A stretch of DNA of 64,000 bases from Gnetum montanum (Eukaryota > Streptophyta > Gnetopsida > Gnetales > Gnetaceae). Position 1 is the stretch's first letter; every line of letters starts with the position of its first letter. The stretch spans positions 75,898 through 139,897 of the forward strand of contig MNCI01000071.1 of NCBI GenBank assembly GCA_015680685.1, in the 5' to 3' direction. The position numbers and the translations under genes are program-made. Positions 33,481 to 45,255 of this stretch are shown one piece after another. The notes beneath the pieces are model-generated. The model saw nothing but the letters and a program-made list of their open reading frames with translations, did no database searches and was not told the DNA's origin.

Positions 33481-34640
33481 GAGGTTTTGTTTGAATTTGA
33501 GCTATGGTAGTGTCTCATGATAGTGGAAACTTATGAAATGATTTAACTTATTGAATATTGGCATAGATAAGTTTTTATGGGCTGATTGGATAATATATTT
33601 GCATGGAATAAACTTGATATGTGGCATTAAAAATATAGGGTTCCTTCCATAAAGTTTAGAACTTAGTATTTTAGGTGACATGGCCTAAGCTATAATAGAG
33701 GACTATATCTCTTGGTCTAATAGAAACTTGTCTAATCCTAGCAACATATTAGCATTTAGCATGCTTCTTATGAATCTTGTTACACTTCTACTAGACAACT
33801 AACTAATTTTTTGTCTAACAGGTTAAGGTTCATTAGTTATTTATTTTGGTCAAAGTCTACGTTTAAGTTGAGTAAATAAGAAATAATTAGGGTATTATTT
33901 TTTCTTGAATTTGCAGAGTAGGCAACTTGTCATATACAAGTTTATATAGAGAATACCCTATAGGAAATTTCTAGGTTGATTGGTATGTTCATAGAGTGTC
34001 ATTAAGCTTAGTACTTTAATCCTTTATATACCTACTAATAGTTATAGTTAATATGCATGTAATTTCTCTATTAGTGACTTTTGCCTAACTATGTTCTTAG
34101 GGATGATAAGTTGTAGTGATTTTATGGTTAACTTGAAGATGTTGCATTAGTTTCTTAAATATAGTTCTAATGAAATGTGTCCCATTTTCTAAGACCAATA
34201 TTCTTAGTACTCCAAGTTTGTTCACCACATTTTGTTGAAAAAACTTTGTAGCTATTATTGCTATACAATTCTTGACTATAGCTAATTATACCTATTTGGT
34301 ACAATAATTTATAGTTGTAATTATGTATGAATTCCCATTTTACATTGGTAGAATGGATCCCATAAAACCTATTCCTTAGATATCAAGTGGCTCTAATGGC
34401 TATATACATTATTGTGGTCCTCATGCCTAGTTGTTAGTCCTCCATCTCTCTACCATCTTTCACAAGATTCTGTAAATTGATATGCATTCCTAAATATGAT
34501 AGGCCAAAAATAACATGCCATAAGAAGTTTCATAGCAATCCTTCTTCTTGTGTAGTAACCCACCCACATGGTTCTTCATGTGCATCTTGTATGACACTTT
34601 GATGATTTTCTTTTTGGAGACACTATCGAATTAATTTGTC
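33481..34640 (-). pseudogene. Element E integrase, heavily degenerate
   Basis: Minus-strand blocks align one-to-one with the integrase of D. ENGTHFIRT (about 34190-34160) is the second-Asp region, with the Asp lost. HKITTTYHP and VTNREIT lie at about 34100-34050, and STKLNDTL and FPIGYS at about 34020-33950. A C-terminal stretch reaches to about 33490. The first catalytic Asp region is too decayed to read. It is identified mainly by co-linearity with D. Confidence 0.75.
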
Positions 34641-35800
34641 TACATAGTTCATTTATAGATAACCTTGAATTTCCATGAATTTTTTAACTCTATTGAGAAA
34701 CTATTTCTTCCTTCTTTTTATCCCATTTAAAATGGATTTCTTGTGAAATTAGATAGGTCATATAATCTATAATCCAAGACTTTGTTATAGAATCTACAAC
34801 CATTGCTAATTTTATTAATATGGACTTATGTGAAAATTAATTTGATCATGATTCTTCATTATATTATGGGTCCCAATGTATTTTTGACAAATGATTTGCT
34901 GCTATGTTCTTTGTTCCTTTTTCTCAATCATGGTAATTTTGAATTGTTGTAATATATCACAAGTCATCTAATTACCATGGCGATGTCAAGTTGTTTTGTC
35001 AAAGTTGAAAAATTCTTAAAGAATCTTCTATAATACCTTGAATGATTAAGAAATAGTCTAAGATCTGTACCTATTTATGATCTTCAAATAATGTTCTAAA
35101 TTACTTTTATTTTATTAAGATCTACCTCAATTTCATTTTATAATACTTGGTGAAATAGAACTATTCCTTGGATCATTAAATGAAACTTTTACCAGTTGAG
35201 TTTAGATTTGCTTTTATGCATCTTTTCAAAATTTACTTTAATCAGTCTAAGGCTTAGTCAAAGTTGGGTCCATGAGTAGAAAAAAAATCCATAAATACTT
35301 TGACTTTATCACCAAGATATTTTTGGAATATATTGAGGATAAGTTTTTGGAATATTATAGGATGATTACATAGATTGAAGGATATTTGTCTATATGCAGA
35401 TGTTCCTCATGGGCTAATGCATGTAGTATTTTCTTGATCTTCTAGTGTGATATAAATCTAATTGTATCCATTGTACCCATTTAGAAAACTATAATACTAG
35501 TGCCCTACAATGATATCCAAGAATTGGTCAACAAATGATCAAGGAAAATGGTCTTTAAATGCTACCACATTAAGTAATTTTAAATCAATATAGAACCTCC
35601 ACTTGCCACCCTTGCTAGAAATAATGACTAATGGACTATCTATTCACTATCCACTATTGGATAAATGAACTAAACTTTGAGTAATTTCTCCAAATCTTGT
35701 TTGAAGTCTTAATTTTTGTATTCAATCTACATTGAGGCTAGTAGCATGATTTAGCTATTGGATTTGTATAAATATAGTGTTGAAAAATATGTGGATCGAT
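34641..35800 (-). pseudogene. Element E reverse transcriptase and RNase H, heavily degenerate
   Basis: Co-linear with the RT of D. The fingers region is at about 35740-35560. The active-site box reads VFMDFFST at about 35300-35275, so the second catalytic Asp has become Phe. RNase H remnants follow towards 34700. Stops are denser than in D, in line with an older insertion. Confidence 0.78.
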
Positions 35801-36079
35801 GCTAATTATCTCATCATAAGACTATGAAAAAGGTATTAGTCATTTGTTTATGAGCTTAAGTGATTTATGTTTCTATTTTTCATCAAAAATAGCATTGATA
35901 ATTACTGATTTTCCATTATTTAGAAAAACATATTCTAGCATACCTGGTAATGTTTTAATTTCTAAGTGTTCTGGCTTTAGGAAATTTTAGCTCTTCACAT
36001 TTAATGTTATATTCTTGCTAAAAATTAGTATGAAAAAGTTGTCTTTTTATATGTTGCATATTATCAGTTTGTTTGAGAT

Positions 36080-36660
36080 TGGCTCTTGTGATTTTTAAAG
36101 TAGATCCATGCATATATCTAATGTTGATTATGTCTCATCAATTAACCACTAGGTTCCTTCATTCTTGATGGCTAATGCATATAAACACTATTGGACACAC
36201 ACATCTTCAATACAATTTTTTCATGATGTGATGCTACCCTTCCTTATAGTCCTTGCTTTCTACATGTAGTTACACCCCCATATCATTTTATGTGATGCAC
36301 ATAAATCTTTTCTTTTCTATGAATCCCCTTTTGTTACTCTTGAAAATTTTTAAGGATAATTTCCTAATTTTTAACGTAGCATCAATGGTGCTAAGCCATG
36401 TCCTTTCCATGTTAATAGAAAATTCCTTTTTATTATGCCTAACCTAAATGACTATGAAATATGTAGGATAGAACTAGCCACTAATGGTGTTTATAGAATT
36501 TCTCATTTATCCAAGTGGAATAATAATCAACTAGCTTGCAAGATTTAGTACAATATTACAGTTCTTTAATGAAGATAGATTGTAGGCTTTATACATATAT
36601 TGAGAAATCAAGTTTATTCCTGAGCCTAAATTTAAGAGAGCCTTGAATGATGTGTTTCTT
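36080..36660 (-). pseudogene. Element E aspartic protease, degenerate
   Basis: The minus strand reads SFKALLNLGSGINLISQYM at about 36643-36590, where the DLG active-site triplet has Asn instead of Asp. The C-terminal block (about 36440-36370) matches IMGRSWLSIID of D in decayed form. Order and distance to RT are as in D. Confidence 0.72.
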
Positions 36661-39360
36661 GTTATTTGAAGGTAGATTAAAGGAAATCTTGAATTAGTTC
36701 TCTTTTTAAAAACTGCTCTTTCCTTGATCTAGCAGCTTATCATTTGGGTAAGCATGACAAGTATAAGGTTTTTATTTACTTACTATTGAGGCATGGTATT
36801 TGGTTGAGGACTTTTTATTTCTAGGATAGGTTTGGATGAGATCCCTTTCCTTCCAGCTTTCTCAAGACTTATCCTAAAGAATTAACATTTCTTTGATCTT
36901 GATTCACTATTACTAATGTGGTTTTCTCATTATGTACTTATTACCCTTGTAGCATTTTTTTGTTATGGTTGTGTTGGTAGTACCACTTGCATTGCCAGTG
37001 GTAATACTATAGGTAATTGATTATGAGCTTGTTAAGGATGAGATGCAACTAGATGTGGCATGTAAAATGGTGATTCTAGCCATGGAGTTGTAGGCCTATT
37101 GTATTCCACTAGGTAGTAGTATGGACAAACATGAATTTAAGTACACTTGAGAGATATGAGTTGTTGTACATAGTAACTATATGGATCTAAATATTTATAA
37201 GGGTCTTGCTATCTTGCTAGTGGCATCTTCCATGATTGTGATTGCTTCCATTATTGGTGATACCACTCTTGTGGTTGAGGATAAGTCCCACTAGGATAGT
37301 ATTCATGTTGGTAAGGCTTTCTATAGTTATCTTGTGGATCAAATAACCTTCTAGGAATTTTTTCTTTTAACAAAATTTGAACTTAGTACATATGCTTTAG
37401 ATTCTTGTAGATGTGTCATAATGAGAAAAAATCCCTTGAGATGTTGATATTAATACAATCACATTCATTTTTGTCTTTAGAACTAAATTTTGTTACCTAT
37501 TCTATAGAATCTGCCTTTCCCTTATACTTATACTTGTTGTGTCTATTATCTTTCTTCTTGTTGTTGTCTTTTCTTCTATCAAATTCTTGATTTCTCTTAT
37601 CTTCTACTATTTTTAATGTTGTAAACCTTTTATCTATGGAATCTCAGATCTTCTCTACTTTAGTTTCAATGTCATTATCTAATTTCTATAGAGGAAAATT
37701 ATTTTTTTAAATATCATATTTCATGATTTCCTCTTCTTGAGTTTCATAAACTCTTACATTTTTCTTTCTTAGAGAAGGATCTTTGTTATATTCTTTGGCT
37801 AGCTTTCTTTTTTTTTAACTTACCTTTTTCTTTTGCAATCTAACCTAGCAAAATTTGTATGTGATGGCCTATCTTATCTAATAATATTCCTTGGGCATAT
37901 ACATCAAGGGTATCTCTAGTTTTGTTTCTTAACTCATCAATGATATACCTTAGTTATTCGCTTTGAGAAAATCTTTGGCAAGGGTATTAGTATAAATGTG
38001 AATAGTACCTACCCATAGCTACATCAAGGGATTCATATGTTCCTTTCTTTCATCCTTGGATATATTTTCTTAAATTTAACACTTGTAAATGAGTCTAGTA
38101 CTTATTATTAAATATTTTTAACATGGTACTTCATTTTTTGATTGATTCTAGTTGCAAGAACTTGGACTAGCTCTCTACCCCCTTGATGAATGCTCTTGGG
38201 AATGCTTGAAGATGGTGTTGTAAATTAACATTGTATTCCCCTTTAAATTTCATAATTTCATTCATGTTAAGTTACTTAATGTAACTATCCCTTAGATATC
38301 TAGTCAAAATGTAGAATACTTCTCTTATGCTAATCATGCTTCATGTGGCTAATAGAGATTCTTTAAAATCTTTGGTTCATAGCCTCTATTATAGTAGTGA
38401 TCCTTCCAATGCTCATGGTTTTCATTTCTCCGATGTCTTAGTTCTCTTTTTCTTACTTCCTCATTAGGTTCTTCTTTATTAGGATGTCTTATTTTGTCTA
38501 CATATCTATCATGATCCCTTTATCTTCATCCCTTCAGATTAGAATCTATCGATGATTGTGATGATGATAACAGAGAACTTGAAGAGTGATGCTAGCTAGC
38601 TCTCCTTCTATGATCCCTTTGATTCATCACTTCTAAAACTATCAGAGGTCCTAGGCCTTGGATCCCTCCCAAGTCTAGAGTTTTTCTAATCCCTTCTAGG
38701 AGTTTCTACAAGAGTTGAACATATTTTTAACTACATAAGATATTTAGTGTATGAAGTAGGTAATTGAAAGTTAAATTTGAAGTGATGATGAGACTTATCA
38801 ATCTTGTATAGTATATCTTTATTTTTTAAAAGGATGATTGTCTATGGTACCCTTTTACCTTTTTCTTATTTATATCTTTCTTCCATAATAGCATCTCTTT
38901 TAACTTGAGCCTCTGTTGGTTGGCATGGCCTTATCATATTCTTTATGACTTAATATCCTCCATGTACATGGCCAAGACTTGATTTAAATAGATTTTCTTG
39001 AAGCATAGATGGTGTTGAATAGTCTATTTGTAGGAAAATATTACCTTGTAAATATTTTCATTTTAATTGTTCATATTTATAAAAATTGAATGTAAAATTA
39101 GGTTAATATGGATCAACATGAGCATATGATATTCCAATTTGCATTAGTTCACTTCAACTTTCTTCATTATAGTTTTTGTCATTTCTTTCATTAAGGCCAA
39201 TAGCAGGTGAAGATTTCACTTTGTATGTAGAAGTTACTTTGAATTAGCTAATGCTTAAGTGTGTGTTTTAGAAATTATAATAAATGTCAAAAGTTAAACT
39301 TGAAAATACTTGATACAATGAAATGTGATAAAATCTACTAACTAGTAAACATTAACATCG
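36661..39360 (-). pseudogene. gag: Element E gag region, heavily degenerate
   Basis: About 2.7 kb between the protease and the primer site, long enough for a full gag. A decayed Cys/His cluster (CDCIN.N near 37455-37430) aligns with CEICQYNH of D, and Tyr/Pro/His-rich coding pieces follow towards 36900. The capsid part is probably at 37900-39000, but I could not read a clean motif. The region is much longer than in D, which supports a deletion in D. Confidence 0.5.
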
Positions 39361-39378
39361 TTATTATTAATGACACCA
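39361..39378 (-). other. Decayed primer-binding site of element E
   Basis: The minus strand TGGTGTCATTAATAATAA aligns with the Asp-type primer site at about half its positions, most changes being transitions. It lies directly beside the LTR edge. Confidence 0.55.
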
Positions 39379-39379
39379 A

Positions 39380-39495
39380 TGATGAGTGGTGAGACTTCCT
39401 AACACTCAACTATATAATTCACAAGTGTACATGTGCAACCATATCATAATCTATGGATGAGATAATATAAGTATACTAGCAAGTTAATAGATTTG
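39380..39495 (-). repeat. 5' LTR of element E, outer-left fragment
   Basis: Starts TGATGAGTGGTGAGAC and matches the first 116 bases of the 3' LTR at 18491. It is cut off by the LTR of element B at 39496 and resumes at 46055. Confidence 0.85.
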
Positions 39496-40294
39496 TGATG
39501 AGTTGTCATTTAGGAAACCGTGATATCGTGTACGCGATATTGTAGCCTGTCTCCTCATCTATAAATAAGAGGCAAGCAGTTCCAATTAGTCATGAGAGTT
39601 TTTAGAGTTAAGTTTTGATTTTAGTTCTTGTTTTTCCTCTCAACCCTTTTCCTCCCAGTGTATGCTTGTAGTGTGTTGAATGTAATTGTATGGAATCCTT
39701 TATTTGAGTGTGATGTACTTGGACATGCACATGACCAAAAATAAAGATCAAGATTACTTCATCATTGCAGCATTCACTTAGTTCAATTAATTATTTATTT
39801 AATTTTTATTTACTACTTTCCTAGTTAATCTCTTCTCACCCTTAAACTCTTGTTAACGTGAAATGAGTACGACTTGATCACGAGCATTGAAGTGTGGCTA
39901 CTTGGTAACCTAGTAGCGTACCTAGGATCTACGCTTGGTAATCCTAGTGTTAGTTGTGCATGAGATCCAAGATGTGTACAGATGATTGAGGAACAAATGC
40001 TCATCACACTTAGGCTAGCTTAGATTCTCTCTCACCCTTTCTCTCCTAGCTTAGTTAATATTATCTTCCATTATCTTTAGGAGTAGCGTTAGCATAGAAA
40101 CACATCATACACCTCACTTTGGACTAAACCATACATGACAAAGGTAACACTAGTCCAGATGGGAAGATAGCAAACTGCAACCTAAAGATAACCATATGGA
40201 TACCACAACTAGTCTGTCTACATAGTTTGACTAGATCATGCATGAAACACTCGTATTCATATGGTTGAGTGTAGGGGTACCTCGTCACTCATCA
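39496..40294 (+). repeat. 5' LTR of element B
   Basis: 799 bases, TGATGAGT to CACTCATCA. It has GATATC at 39522 and GATATT at 39536 (14 bp apart), a TATA box at 39560-39568 and AATAAA at 39739-39744. Confidence 0.92.
39560..39568 (+). promoter_or_regulatory. TATA box of element B (5' LTR)
   Basis: TATAAATAA followed by GAGGC, just downstream of the GATATC pair. The identical arrangement is at 45320 in the 3' LTR. It is the expected promoter for the element RNA that encodes gag. Confidence 0.72.
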
Positions 40295-40295
40295 T

Positions 40296-40313
40296 TGGCA
40301 TCGTTGCCAGGGA
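40296..40313 (+). other. Primer-binding site of element B (Asp tRNA type)
   Basis: TGGCATCGTTGCCAGGGA differs from the Asp-type primer site at three positions, all of the transition type. It follows the LTR after one base. Confidence 0.88.
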
Positions 40314-40435
40314 TGTTGCTAGTTATCTAGATTAGTTATATCATATAAGGTCACTGTATAGGAATTAACGATATATCTTTTAAAAAGAAATAATTACAAA
40401 AGGTCACATATGAATTCACATGTAGTTTCACAATC

Positions 40436-42418
40436 ATGCCTCTCCTACAAGACTATGATAATGCCACATCTAGTAAGGCAATTCATTGGAGAACCAATGA
40501 ATTATTTGACAATGAAGATTGGAGTACATAATCTGAAGTGGGGGTTTCTTATAAACATAAAAGAAGGCAACATCATCCCAAAACATGAAAGCATAACTAA
40601 CCTGATGACGATGAACCCCTATTGGCCACTACAAGCCTAACGCAAATATAAGAGGCTGTTCGAATCTCCCGTAGGAATCTTAAAGAGAGTTGTCTACCCA
40701 AGCTCAATTTAAACAACTTCCCTAATTTCACAGGAGGCTATGACTTAGATCCGCATCAACATTTACAAGCCTTCTATGATGCCTGCACATGGAACAACAT
40801 TGATAATGGTTGGAAAAAACTCAAGCTCTTCCCTATGACACTCGTTGGCCAAGTAAAAGTATGGTATAGATGGTTAAAACCAAATTCAATATGACGTTGG
40901 CCAACAATGGTAGAAGTCTTTAATGAAAGATATCAAACCTACGCAAGGGTGTCAGCCTTGAGGAAACAAATCCAAGAGTGGAAACAAGCACAACATGAAC
41001 CCTTGGACATGGCCTAAGAAAGATATTATGCACTATTAAACAACTGTCTAGACCATGAGTTCTTCGAAGAAAGGCTAATGTACCATATCATTGATGGGCT
41101 TCATGATGAAACAAGAAATACCCTAGCGATGTATGCCCAAGGACAACTATATGAACTACAAACCCATCAATTACAAGAGCTTATTATGTAGGTAGCAAAA
41201 GAAGAAGGAGAAATGGCTAGATGGGAGAGTATTGAAAAACATCAATGGGACCAAAATCTCAACTTAACAAAGGTCCATAATCACAAAAAGGAGAAATCAA
41301 CCTACGACAAGGGGAAATAACCACCTTTTCTGGTACAATAATCGTTAGAGGAAGTCGAGGCAAAGATCAATAAGATGTTGGAATGGACACATATAAAATG
41401 TGGAGAATATATCGATATCATTGGAGATAGAGTTTTGGCAACCCGAGAAGCAGGACAAAGTATCACTAGACAATCAGGAAGAAGGGATGAAGAACACAAG
41501 AGATTAATTGTCAATCATACGTATGAATGCAATATTTTCTTTTACAATCATCCCAAGGGTGAGTGCCTAATCTTGTTACATATATATGAGCATTGGGGAA
41601 GCACGTTACACCTAGAGTTCATACAGAAATACTGTGTTCGATCATAGTGGCAAAAAACCTAATCGTGGGGGAAGCCATCCCTAAACTGCAGACACCCTTC
41701 GTATCCTCCAAATCCAAATGCTTATCGAGTTCAACATCCTATTTCTTCAACTGGGTCAACATACTGTATGTCACCGCATTACTATTCTTGTCAATACTAT
41801 CAGCCCATGTCCTCAACACAACCACCGCCTTGTGTACCTTACACTTCTAAATTTCAATGTTTTCATCCTTTTCCTCCTTCTACATTGCCACCTATTATTC
41901 CTGAAGTGTCTACACCACAGCAACAACCCCCGAATGTTACTTGTGCTACTATTTCCAACATTAGTGAGAGATCTCAGCAACATCAAAGACATCCCTTCTT
42001 TAGAAATGACCCTATGAAGGGACAACACAATTCCAAGGCCACTACATCCTCCAACTTGGCACAAGTCCAACATTGTGGTGCACCCTAATCTTCAAACCCA
42101 ACACCTCATGTCACTTCATCAGGGCCACCAATTAAGACTCCAACAATCATACGACCCAATGAACATAGGCATGGAAGGCAACATCCTGATCCTTGCATAC
42201 CATCTTATAGTCACAAATATCATAGTGGGTCAACTCCTTACTAAGGAACCACATCTTATAAATTGCCCTACTACGCTTACTATAATCAAGTGTGTGAACC
42301 CCAATGAGGTAAGTATGACCAAGTTCCAATATTTTCAACATGCAAGGATCCTCATCTTCCATTTATTAATCCTTTCCATCCTCAATTGTTTAGTTATGGG
42401 GGATATCCCCCATTCTAG
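40436..42418 (+). pseudogene. gag: Element B gag, about 660 codons with point stops
   Basis: One plus-strand frame runs from an ATG at 40436 to a TAG at 42416-42418. A second in-frame stop follows at once, and the stop position is shared with C. Domains in order are an N-terminal region, then a capsid core (about 40720-41170) with LKLFPMTLVGQVKVWYRWL and MVEVFNERY. This is the pattern of the retrotransposon gag family (Pfam Retrotrans_gag). A basic/coiled linker, a Cys/His cluster (CNIF...HPKGEC, 41528-41566) and a Pro/Tyr/His/Gln-rich tail follow. About 13 premature stops lie in the frame, nearly all readable as C-to-T changes of CAA, CAG or CGA. No frameshift was needed. Gag would build particles that could be filled with the RNA of a relative that supplies pol. 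Confidence 0.85.
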
Positions 42419-44322
42419 TAACAAGAAGGATTAATAACCACTTTTATTTTCTTTAATTTTACAACTTTTTATTTTCCAGTTTTTCAGTTTTCAATTTCTT
42501 GTTTTATCATTTTGTCTTTTTATCTTTTTACATTTTTGTAAGTAATCTCATCTATGAATAAAATACTCTTGTAGCTTGTTGGTTGAGGTGTGTTCTATGT
42601 TATCAAGTCTTGAGTGATTAATTATGTGGATAGTGAGCCCATTACACCCACTCATCCATTCTACAAATAAGAAGTTCTAATCGAGGGTACAGTGATATTA
42701 TTGACATTTTTAAAACTTAAAATTAATTTTTTGTTCAGTGTACCCCGAATGAAGAAGGATGGATCAAGAGGGAATGATTAGGGTGTGACATTAAGGGGAC
42801 TTGAGGATTCTCTTTGGTGATGTCTATGGGAGTTATCATGAAACATGGTTGTACTAAGATCCTTGTAGATCTAATGAAAAATGGGAGTAAGAGTATTAAA
42901 AAGGGTACTCAAAAATCCAATGCTATTCTAAGGTGGTCCCACTAGAAAGACATGCACCCATGCCTGAAGGTTGGCAGCTTCTCTGGATTCAACAATCGAA
43001 AAAAAAGAGAAAGAAAATAAAAGAAAAAGAAAAGAAAAAAAAGGAAGTGCCACAAAAAAAAAATCACTCCTCCCTTGAACAAAATGCCAAGTGATCGTAC
43101 TCCTTGTTGTTTTGGTACTCTCATAGTTTCTCATCATGGGATGAAATAATGTGGTGTCACTGGTCAAAGGAATGGACTTGGTCCTGATCTTGGAACAATA
43201 GGTTAATGACACCTTAATCATGCTTTCCACATAGGATTCACTATGCCCTGGGTTAGTTACCTCATGTCCCAATCTCTACAATCCCTTTTGTAGTCCATCT
43301 CACCTTGCTATTCATGTAATGGTAGCTCATGTCTCATATAGTGTAGAATTCTTACCTCATTCTGGTGATATTTACATGTGTGTGTTTTGTGGAATCAGTG
43401 TGGATTACATTTAACCCTTTGAGTGCCCATGGAAAATTTTAAGTGTGGTTACAGAAGGACATTAAAGGTTGGAACCTGCTTTGGGGAGGACCCAGTTGCG
43501 TAATTTTTGTAATTTGCACTTATGACCCATCTTCCACACACCATTTATTACCCTCAATGTATTGCCAATGATTTTCTTTTCCTTATTACTATCCCTCTAA
43601 TTCAACGTTCCTATGAACCATCACAAAGGCTTTTTCTGTATCATCGGAGGTCCTTATTGATAAATTCCACACCATCTTAATTTTCGTGCCTTCAGAACTA
43701 GTTGAATTACCCTGGAACCCTTTAACAATTGTCCATATGTCCTTAGTTTACATCGTTTAATTTCAAAAAAATCTTAAAAATTTGGTACATTCTCTAAGTG
43801 CCCTAACTTCAATGAAAATATATATACATGACACCCCTATGCTAATCAACATCATTTGCAACTATTCACATAGGGGAAGTGTTTCAAATTTCTCTCTACG
43901 ACTTGCGATTGCACGTCCGTTGCTTTCATATCCATAACTCACTCGTCGATACTCCGATTTTCATTTTGTTTGAACCTACTTGAACCTAGAGTGTTCAACT
44001 CAGTTGTGGGGGATGGGCACACACTGAATAGCACATAAATTTTTTGAAATTATTCATTTCCCAAAGAAAATTATTAAGGGTAATTAGTTATAAAATTAAG
44101 GATAAATGTGCCAAAAATAATTTCATTCCCCTAGTTATACCGGGAAAGTAGATTTGGTAGCCACCTAAGCAAGGAGGATCAAACACTATAAATCTTTTAG
44201 GAACATTTTTCTTCTAATAATTAATGTCACATGGAGATAAAGTAAATTAATTAAGGAATTCAGTAAGGTATAACTTAACTTCAGAAAAAACCTTACTAAT
44301 GCTTGGCCCCGTGTGATTGCAG
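42419..44322 (+). other. Element B non-coding region replacing pol
   Basis: About 1.9 kb with no pol motif on either strand. It contains a T-rich stretch (42430-42540), an ACATGCACCCATGCC-type motif near 42950, a purine-rich run at 43000-43060 and the shared 20-bp box (43475-43494). It ends in GATTGCAG directly before the ATG of the next ORF. The same landmarks occur in C in the same order. Minus-strand frames at 42928-43272 come from the purine run. Confidence 0.7.
43475..43494 (+). other. Conserved 20-bp internal box (copy in B)
   Basis: CCTGCTTTGGGGAGGACCCA. It is nearly identical in D, and has a few transitions in C and E. It lies 829 bases before the additional ORF. Confidence 0.65.
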
Positions 44323-45090
44323 ATGGCCCCGAAATGTGGATAACAGGAAGGTCTTGCTCAAGGTGGAAGCAAACAACCTGGGAGAGGCCAAGAGCAAGTC
44401 CTTTCTACACAACATGCAGAGAAGGAGGAATAATCATTTAGCATTCATTAAGAGGAGCCTCCTATTGTACAATCCAAGCAGGCAGAAGGAGGATCTGTTG
44501 TAGCGCCTAAATAGGGACAACATATCACATTGCCCCGGGATTGTGTTCAGGCTATCCACGAAAGGTCCACATTCACTGTGGTGATTATGGAATTAAACTT
44601 TGAATTTTTTTTTGAATTTTCTCCAGAGGCCATTAGGGATCACCTCAAAGGATTCCCATTATGGCCTACCCTCTTTGAAAGTGGTGCTTGGTACTTAGGG
44701 GAAACGTACCAATTTTGGCACAACAAAGAAGAAGGAACCATGGTTAACATTTGTGGTGTGACTATTGATTTCTCTGTTCAAGCCATTTTGGAAGTATTAA
44801 ACCTTTTGAATACACGGCCAAAGGTTGCTTAGAACTAGCTAGACACTTTCAAAACTGAGCAACTTAATAAACTATTGACAGAGAATAAAAGGGTGGCGGA
44901 AGAAAAAGAGAAGGCTAACTATGATGGCTCTATAGAACAAGCACAAACTTACACACACACCAAGGCACTCAAGGCCTTACAAGAGGAGAAAATATAGGCC
45001 ATCCTTCAATGCCATCAAATCCAAAGACTTGGAGCGCAAGAAAAGAGAAAGACACCCATGGAGGAGCCACTGCCACTAGGAACTACATGA
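44323..45090 (+). pseudogene. Element B additional ORF (255 codons, unknown function)
   Basis: One frame runs from the ATG at 44323 to a TGA at 45088-45090 with a few point stops. The C copy has exactly the same length (255 codons). The N-terminal third is Gln/Gly/Glu-rich. The middle reads DCVQAIHERSTF, LKGFPLWPTLFESGAWYLGE and VNICGVTIDFS..AILEVLNL. The last part is charged and helical (TENKRVAEEKEKANYDG, KALKALQEEK), likely a coiled coil. No signal peptide or membrane segment is seen. The middle part resembles the N-terminal half of the plant Transposase_32-type domain found in E. Compared with E the domain is shortened. Stops in B and C fall at different codons, so the frame was intact in their ancestor. 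Confidence 0.72.
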
Positions 45091-45240
45091 GTTCCATCCA
45101 ATTTTGTAATCATAGAATTTTCTTTGTGTTGTGTCTCAATTTTTTTTTCATCCCACACTATGGCATAAACCCATTTTCACCATCCAATAATCCCATACTT
45201 ATCCACTATGTAATCACTATAACTCGAGGATGATTTTCAT

Positions 45241-45255
45241 TTAGTCGTGGGGGTA
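45241..45255 (+). other. Polypurine tract of element B
   Basis: TTAGTCGTGGGGGTA directly before the 3' LTR. The same phrase (ATGGGGGTA on the sense strand) precedes the LTR of C, and ATAGGGGTA precedes that of Z. Confidence 0.78.

Noticed and set aside
41813-42073. Minus-strand ORF opposite the gag tail, and plus-strand ORFs 41593-41850, 41718-42017 and 42075-42434
   Set aside because: Shadows of the gag frame of element B, which is supported by motifs and by element C.
42928-43272. 114-codon minus-strand ORF with a hydrophobic Phe/Leu run resembling a membrane segment
   Set aside because: The run is the complement of a purine-rich tract, and the corresponding tract in C does not keep a frame.
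44323-45090. Envelope-like gene
   Set aside because: Position near the 3' end suggested it, but no signal peptide, membrane span or fusion-like segment is visible in B or C.
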